A stretch of 64,000 nt of DNA from positions 62,001 through 126,000 of the forward strand of contig NZ_BOMS01000040.1 of assembly GCF_016862315.1 (NCBI RefSeq), given 5' to 3'. Below, piece by piece: positions 61,004-64,000 of this stretch. Within the stretch, counting starts at the first letter, position 1. Every line of letters begins with the position of its first letter. This stretch comes from Actinoplanes palleronii. GTDB lineage: Bacteria; Actinomycetota; Actinomycetes; Mycobacteriales; Micromonosporaceae. The position numbers and the translations under genes were made by a program. The notes under the pieces are model-generated. The model ran no database searches, was not told the origin of the DNA, and was given only the letters and a program-made list of their open reading frames with translations.

Positions 61004-62902
61004 TCACTCTTCCCAGTCACGACCGCGACGGTTCGGGTCCTGCCCGTTTCCGTACGCGTTGCCGCGCTGGTCGTAGCCCTGGGTGCCGTAACCGGGCTGA
61101 CCCGGCTGGACCGGGGGCTGCTGAGCGCCGCCGTAGTTGCCGCCGTGCTGGTCGTAGCCCTGGTTGCCGTAGCCACCCTGCTCGTACCCGGCGGGCTGGG
61201 CGGGGGGCTGGGCGCCGTAGTTGCCGCCGCCCTGCTCGTAACCGCCCTGCTCGTACCCGGCGGGGCCGTAGCCGTCGCCGTTGTCGGGCTGGTTGCCCCA
61301 ACCGGCCTGGCCGCCCTGGTTGCCCCAGCCTGCCTGGCCGGCGGCCTGGTTGCCGTAGCCGCCCTGGTCGTACCCGCCGGCCTGCTGGCCCGCGGCGTAA
61401 CCGCCGGCGCCGTAGCCGTCGTCCTCGTAGCCGTTGTTCGGCTGGTACATGCCGGTGGCCTCGTCGTAGCGCTGCCCCGGCTGGGGCTGCTGCGGCTGCT
61501 CCGGCTGGTACATGTTGGTGGCCTGGCCGTAGCCGTCGGCCTGCGCGTCGTACCCGCTGGTCGCGGCGCCGTAGCCGCCCGCGGCGCCAGTGCCGGCGGC
61601 GCCGTAGCCGCCCTGGTCGTCCCACTGGCTGCTGTTCGTGCCGAGGTAGCCGCCCTGCGGGGGCACCGGAGCGCCGTACGGGTCGGGGAACTCGTCCTCG
61701 ACCACCGCCGGGCGATGGATCATCGTGGGCGCGTCGCTGAGCGCCGCACCCATGCCGCCGGCTCCGGCGACCATCGTGGCGTCGCCACCACGGCCCGCGC
61801 CGACCGGCGCGGCGACCCGGGTCGCGTCGTTGCCGTACCGGGGACCGCCCGCGGGGCCGCCGCCGATCGGAGCGCCGCCGTAGCCCGCGCCGCCACCGTT
61901 GGTGTCGTCACCGTTGGCCGCGGCGTTCTTGCGGCGCAGCCAGACCAGCACCATCGCGCCGACACCCGCGGCGACCAGCAGGCCACCCATCACGATCAGC
62001 AGCCAGGAGCTGCCGCCGCTGTCGTCGGACTTGTTATCGGTGTCGGCCGCGAGCGTGTTCGCCGGGTCGGTGGTCGCGTCGTCGGTGGCCTCGTCGTCGG
62101 TCGGCTCCTCGCTCACCGCCGAGCTGGCCGAGGCGCTGACCGACGCGCTCGGCGAGGCGGACGCGGAAGCGGCGAGGGCCTTCAGCGTGATCGACGCGGA
62201 GACCGTCTTGCCCACGGTGCCCTTGACGGTGGTCCTGGCGCCCTTGAATCCCTCAAGCGTCGCGCCCACCGTGATCGAGCCGGCCGAGATCGGGTTGGTG
62301 TCCGAGGACGCGAAGGAGAACCCGCCGTCGTTGTTCGTGATGGCGGTGTACTTGTGACCCTGGCTGTCGACCATGCCGACGGACGCGCCGGCTAGCCGGT
62401 TGCCGTCCTTGTCCTTGATCGTGCCGGTCACCAGACGCACGTTGGTGTCGGCCGGCGCGGCCGGGCCGTTGACCCTGATCTTGGCGACGGCGGTCTTCGT
62501 GCCCGGCGCGTCGCCGGACGACGTGGCCTCCACCTGGAAGGTGATGTCCTGCTTCTGGCCCTCGCCGATGGTCGGAAGGACGATCGTCGCCGAGCCGTCG
62601 GTGTCCTCGCCGGGCTTCAGGGTGACGTTCTGGTTGCCGCAACCGCTGTTGCAGGCACCGCCGACGAGGGTCGTCGTGATCTTCACCGGGACGGCTGTAT
62701 CGGCGGATTCGGCGGAGCCCCCCGGGTTACCAACCGTGTATGTGACGGTTACAGTGTCCCCAGAGTTGCCGCTCGATGGTGCGGTGATATTGACGGTGGG
62801 TGTGGCTGCGAGAGCAGCCGTCTGACCACCGGCCACCAAGCCTGCGACCAGCACCAGGAACGCACCGGCCTGAACTGCCCGGCCCCGTAGGTGCGTTGTC
62901 AC
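61004..62902 (-). CDS. Surface protein with prion-like cytoplasmic tail
   Basis: A 632-residue type I membrane protein. The Sec signal peptide covers residues 1 to about 33 (cleavage near AALAA-TP). Two beta-sandwich regions follow: a CARDB-like stretch (about 34-145) and a carboxypeptidase-regulatory-like fold (GTIKDKDGNRLAGASVGMVD). A Ser/Ala and acidic linker leads to the transmembrane helix (about 305-325, WLLIVMGGLLVAAGVGAMVLVW). The 300-residue tail is Gly/Tyr/Gln/Asn-rich with GGYDQGGYGNQ-type repeats and three short Thr motifs (DATRV, DATMV, PTMI). The GTG start is supported by GGAAGGTGG. Confidence 0.82.
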   Translation of the reverse strand: MTTHLRGRAVQAGAFLVLVAGLVAGGQTAALAATPTVNITAPSSGNSGDTVTVTYTVGNPGGSAESADTAVPVKITTTLVGGACNSGCGNQNVTLKPGEDTDGSATIVLPTIGEGQKQDITFQVEATSSGDAPGTKTAVAKIRVNGPAAPADTNVRLVTGTIKDKDGNRLAGASVGMVDSQGHKYTAITNNDGGFSFASSDTNPISAGSITVGATLEGFKGARTTVKGTVGKTVSASITLKALAASASASPSASVSASASSAVSEEPTDDEATDDATTDPANTLAADTDNKSDDSGGSSWLLIVMGGLLVAAGVGAMVLVWLRRKNAAANGDDTNGGGAGYGGAPIGGGPAGGPRYGNDATRVAAPVGAGRGGDATMVAGAGGMGAALSDAPTMIHRPAVVEDEFPDPYGAPVPPQGGYLGTNSSQWDDQGGYGAAGTGAAGGYGAATSGYDAQADGYGQATNMYQPEQPQQPQPGQRYDEATGMYQPNNGYEDDGYGAGGYAAGQQAGGYDQGGYGNQAAGQAGWGNQGGQAGWGNQPDNGDGYGPAGYEQGGYEQGGGNYGAQPPAQPAGYEQGGYGNQGYDQHGGNYGGAQQPPVQPGQPGYGTQGYDQRGNAYGNGQDPNRRGRDWEE

Positions 62903-63055
62903 GTCCACCACCTTCCGTGTCGCGTTGTCTCCGGTCTCTTGCACGTGAGATCTCGCGCGACTTCTACGCCGTCGGCAACTATGCCCTGCCACACGGCTTT
63001 CGCGCGACCCAGGGCGGTGTGCCGTTGTCGGCGAACCGAGTCGTATCGTCCCGAC

Positions 63056-63418
63056 ATGTCGTCTGCGCACAATAAATCCGAGTCGGTGTCCGAGGCACTG
63101 GGCGCGCTGGACCGGGGGGACGAACCCGAGCGTGTGGTGCTGCGTGACGCGGTTCGCGCCCTGCTGACCGAGTTGTCCCAACGCGCGCCTGGCCGTTCGG
63201 TGGAGGTGCGTATTCCACCTTTCGGTGCGATTCAGTGCGTGCCCGGCCCGCGACACACCCGCGGCACACCGCCCAATGTGGTCGAAACGGATCCGATGAC
63301 GTGGCTGCTCCTGGCCACCGGCCGCCTGGACTGGGCGGAAGCGACGCGGGACGGACGCCTGCGGGCCAGCGGGATCCGCACCGATCTCACCGAGTACCTG
63401 CCGCTCACCGGGGAATGA
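63056..63418 (+). CDS. Sterol-carrier-like small protein upstream of purF
   Basis: A 120-residue protein with RSVEVRIPPFGAIQCVPGPRHTRGTPPNVVETDPMTWLLLATGRLDWAEA, the pattern of the actinobacterial sterol carrier family protein regularly found before purF. The ATG has no ribosome site; TATCGT 7 nt upstream suggests a leaderless transcript. The ligand is unknown. It is divergent from the surface protein gene. Confidence 0.83.
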   Translation: MSSAHNKSESVSEALGALDRGDEPERVVLRDAVRALLTELSQRAPGRSVEVRIPPFGAIQCVPGPRHTRGTPPNVVETDPMTWLLLATGRLDWAEATRDGRLRASGIRTDLTEYLPLTGE

Positions 63419-63446
63419 GCCCGCAGGTGCCGCCTCCGGGCTCGCG

Positions 63447-63452
63447 TACACT
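63447..63452 (+). promoter_or_regulatory. Probable -10 element of purF
   Basis: TACACT lies about 95 bp before the purF start, giving a leader of about 90 nt. No clear -35 box and no purine-riboswitch fold were seen in the leader. Confidence 0.35.
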
Positions 63453-63547
63453 GGGCGATCGGAGCGAGCGGAGTCCGGGCTAGACCAACGATTTGGATGG
63501 TCGGCGCTTCGGACAGTTCGTGCGAACCGATATGAGGGAGCGAACAG

Positions 63548-64000
63548 GTGCCCCGAGGCGACGGCCTACTGACCGACGATCTCGACCCCCAGGACCGCGG
63601 CCCCCAGGATGCCTGTGGCGTCTTCGGCGTCTGGGCCCCCGAGGAAGAGGTCGCCAAACTCACGTACTTCGGGCTGTACGCACTCCAGCACCGGGGCCAG
63701 GAAGCCGCCGGCATCGCGGTGAGCGACGGTTCCGGTGTCGTGGTCTACAAGGACGTCGGCCTGGTCTCCCAGGTGTTCGACGAGCCCACTCTCGCCAGCC
63801 TGCGCGGTCACCTCGCGATCGGGCACGCGCGCTACTCCACCACCGGCGGTTCGAACTGGGAAAATGCCCAGCCGACCATCCGGGCCACCCCGGCCGGCAC
63901 GACGATCGCGCTGGCGCACAACGGCAACCTGGTGAACACCGCCGAGCTGGCCAAGGAGATCGCCGACCGCGGTCTCGACGTGGGTGACTCCACCTCCGAC
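63548..64000 (+). CDS. purF: Amidophosphoribosyltransferase, 3'-truncated by window edge
   Basis: The first 151 codons of PurF, the committing step of purine synthesis (PRPP plus glutamine to phosphoribosylamine). The frame stays open to the last base. The N-terminal nucleophile glutaminase domain is visible: a 22-residue propeptide, then Cys23 in DACGVFG. Later motifs are YALQHRGQEAAGI, IGHARYSTTG and LAHNGNLVN. The GTG start follows GGGAG by about 8 nt. Confidence 0.96.
   Translation, partial: MPRGDGLLTDDLDPQDRGPQDACGVFGVWAPEEEVAKLTYFGLYALQHRGQEAAGIAVSDGSGVVVYKDVGLVSQVFDEPTLASLRGHLAIGHARYSTTGGSNWENAQPTIRATPAGTTIALAHNGNLVNTAELAKEIADRGLDVGDSTSD

Noticed and set aside
63419..63547. Purine riboswitch before purF
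   Set aside because: No conserved purine-aptamer core or expression-platform hairpin is visible in the leader of about 130 nt.

Overview
The window is 64 kb of very GC-rich DNA from an actinomycete. The gene set (HspR/HAIR heat-shock regulation, SigE-type sigma factor, class II aldolase, DUF6458 and DUF3151 proteins, dynamin-like GTPase pair, Pro/Gly-rich membrane proteins) and the frequent GTG starts suit Micromonosporaceae, perhaps an Actinoplanes-like genus. The genus is an inference. I see no insertion sequence, prophage, CRISPR array, tRNA or rRNA. It reads as core chromosome with small accessory patches.

Layout. 1-10 kb: end of an acyl-CoA dehydrogenase, SixA-type phosphatase, DUF6458 protein, hemolysin III protein, 5-oxoprolinase subunit A, thioredoxin/NHL protein, and a 1155-residue Pro/Ser-rich membrane protein. 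10-14 kb: a branched-chain 2-oxoacid dehydrogenase operon (E1 alpha, E1 beta, E2). 14-20 kb: unrecognised proteins and two coupled dynamin-like GTPases. 20-31 kb: heat-shock locus dnaK-grpE-dnaJ-hspR and clpB, with HAIR operators at both transcription units, around a K+/H+ antiporter pair and a sugar-efflux MFS protein. 31-36 kb: two Pro/Gln/Tyr-rich tetra-spanning proteins, an 840 bp lower-GC gap, an ArsR regulator and a class II aldolase-like protein. 36-41 kb: DedA and a Pnkp-Hen1 RNA-repair cassette. 41-48 kb: sigma factor coupled to an LCP-domain protein, fructose-bisphosphate aldolase, three tiny membrane proteins, a LOG-family protein, an ADP-ribosylglycohydrolase and a DUF3151 protein. 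48-50 kb: a four-copy 61 bp tandem repeat and a Pro-rich MinD/ParA-like ATPase. 50-64 kb: purine biosynthesis (purA, purD, purB, purS, purQ, purL, start of purF), with an ArsR regulator and MFS exporter translationally coupled to purB, and a surface protein with a prion-like cytoplasmic tail.

How genes work together. HspR, encoded last in the dnaK operon, probably represses both dnaK and clpB through HAIR sites. PurS, PurQ and PurL form the FGAM synthase complex; PurF, PurD, PurB and PurA supply other steps to AMP. Hen1 and Pnkp form the known bacterial RNA end-repair pair. The least explained elements are a dispersed intergenic hairpin family (35.9 and 53.4 kb), the 61 bp palindromic array at 48.0 kb, the inverted repeats and mini-ORFs at 33.8-34.6 kb, and several low-complexity membrane proteins.
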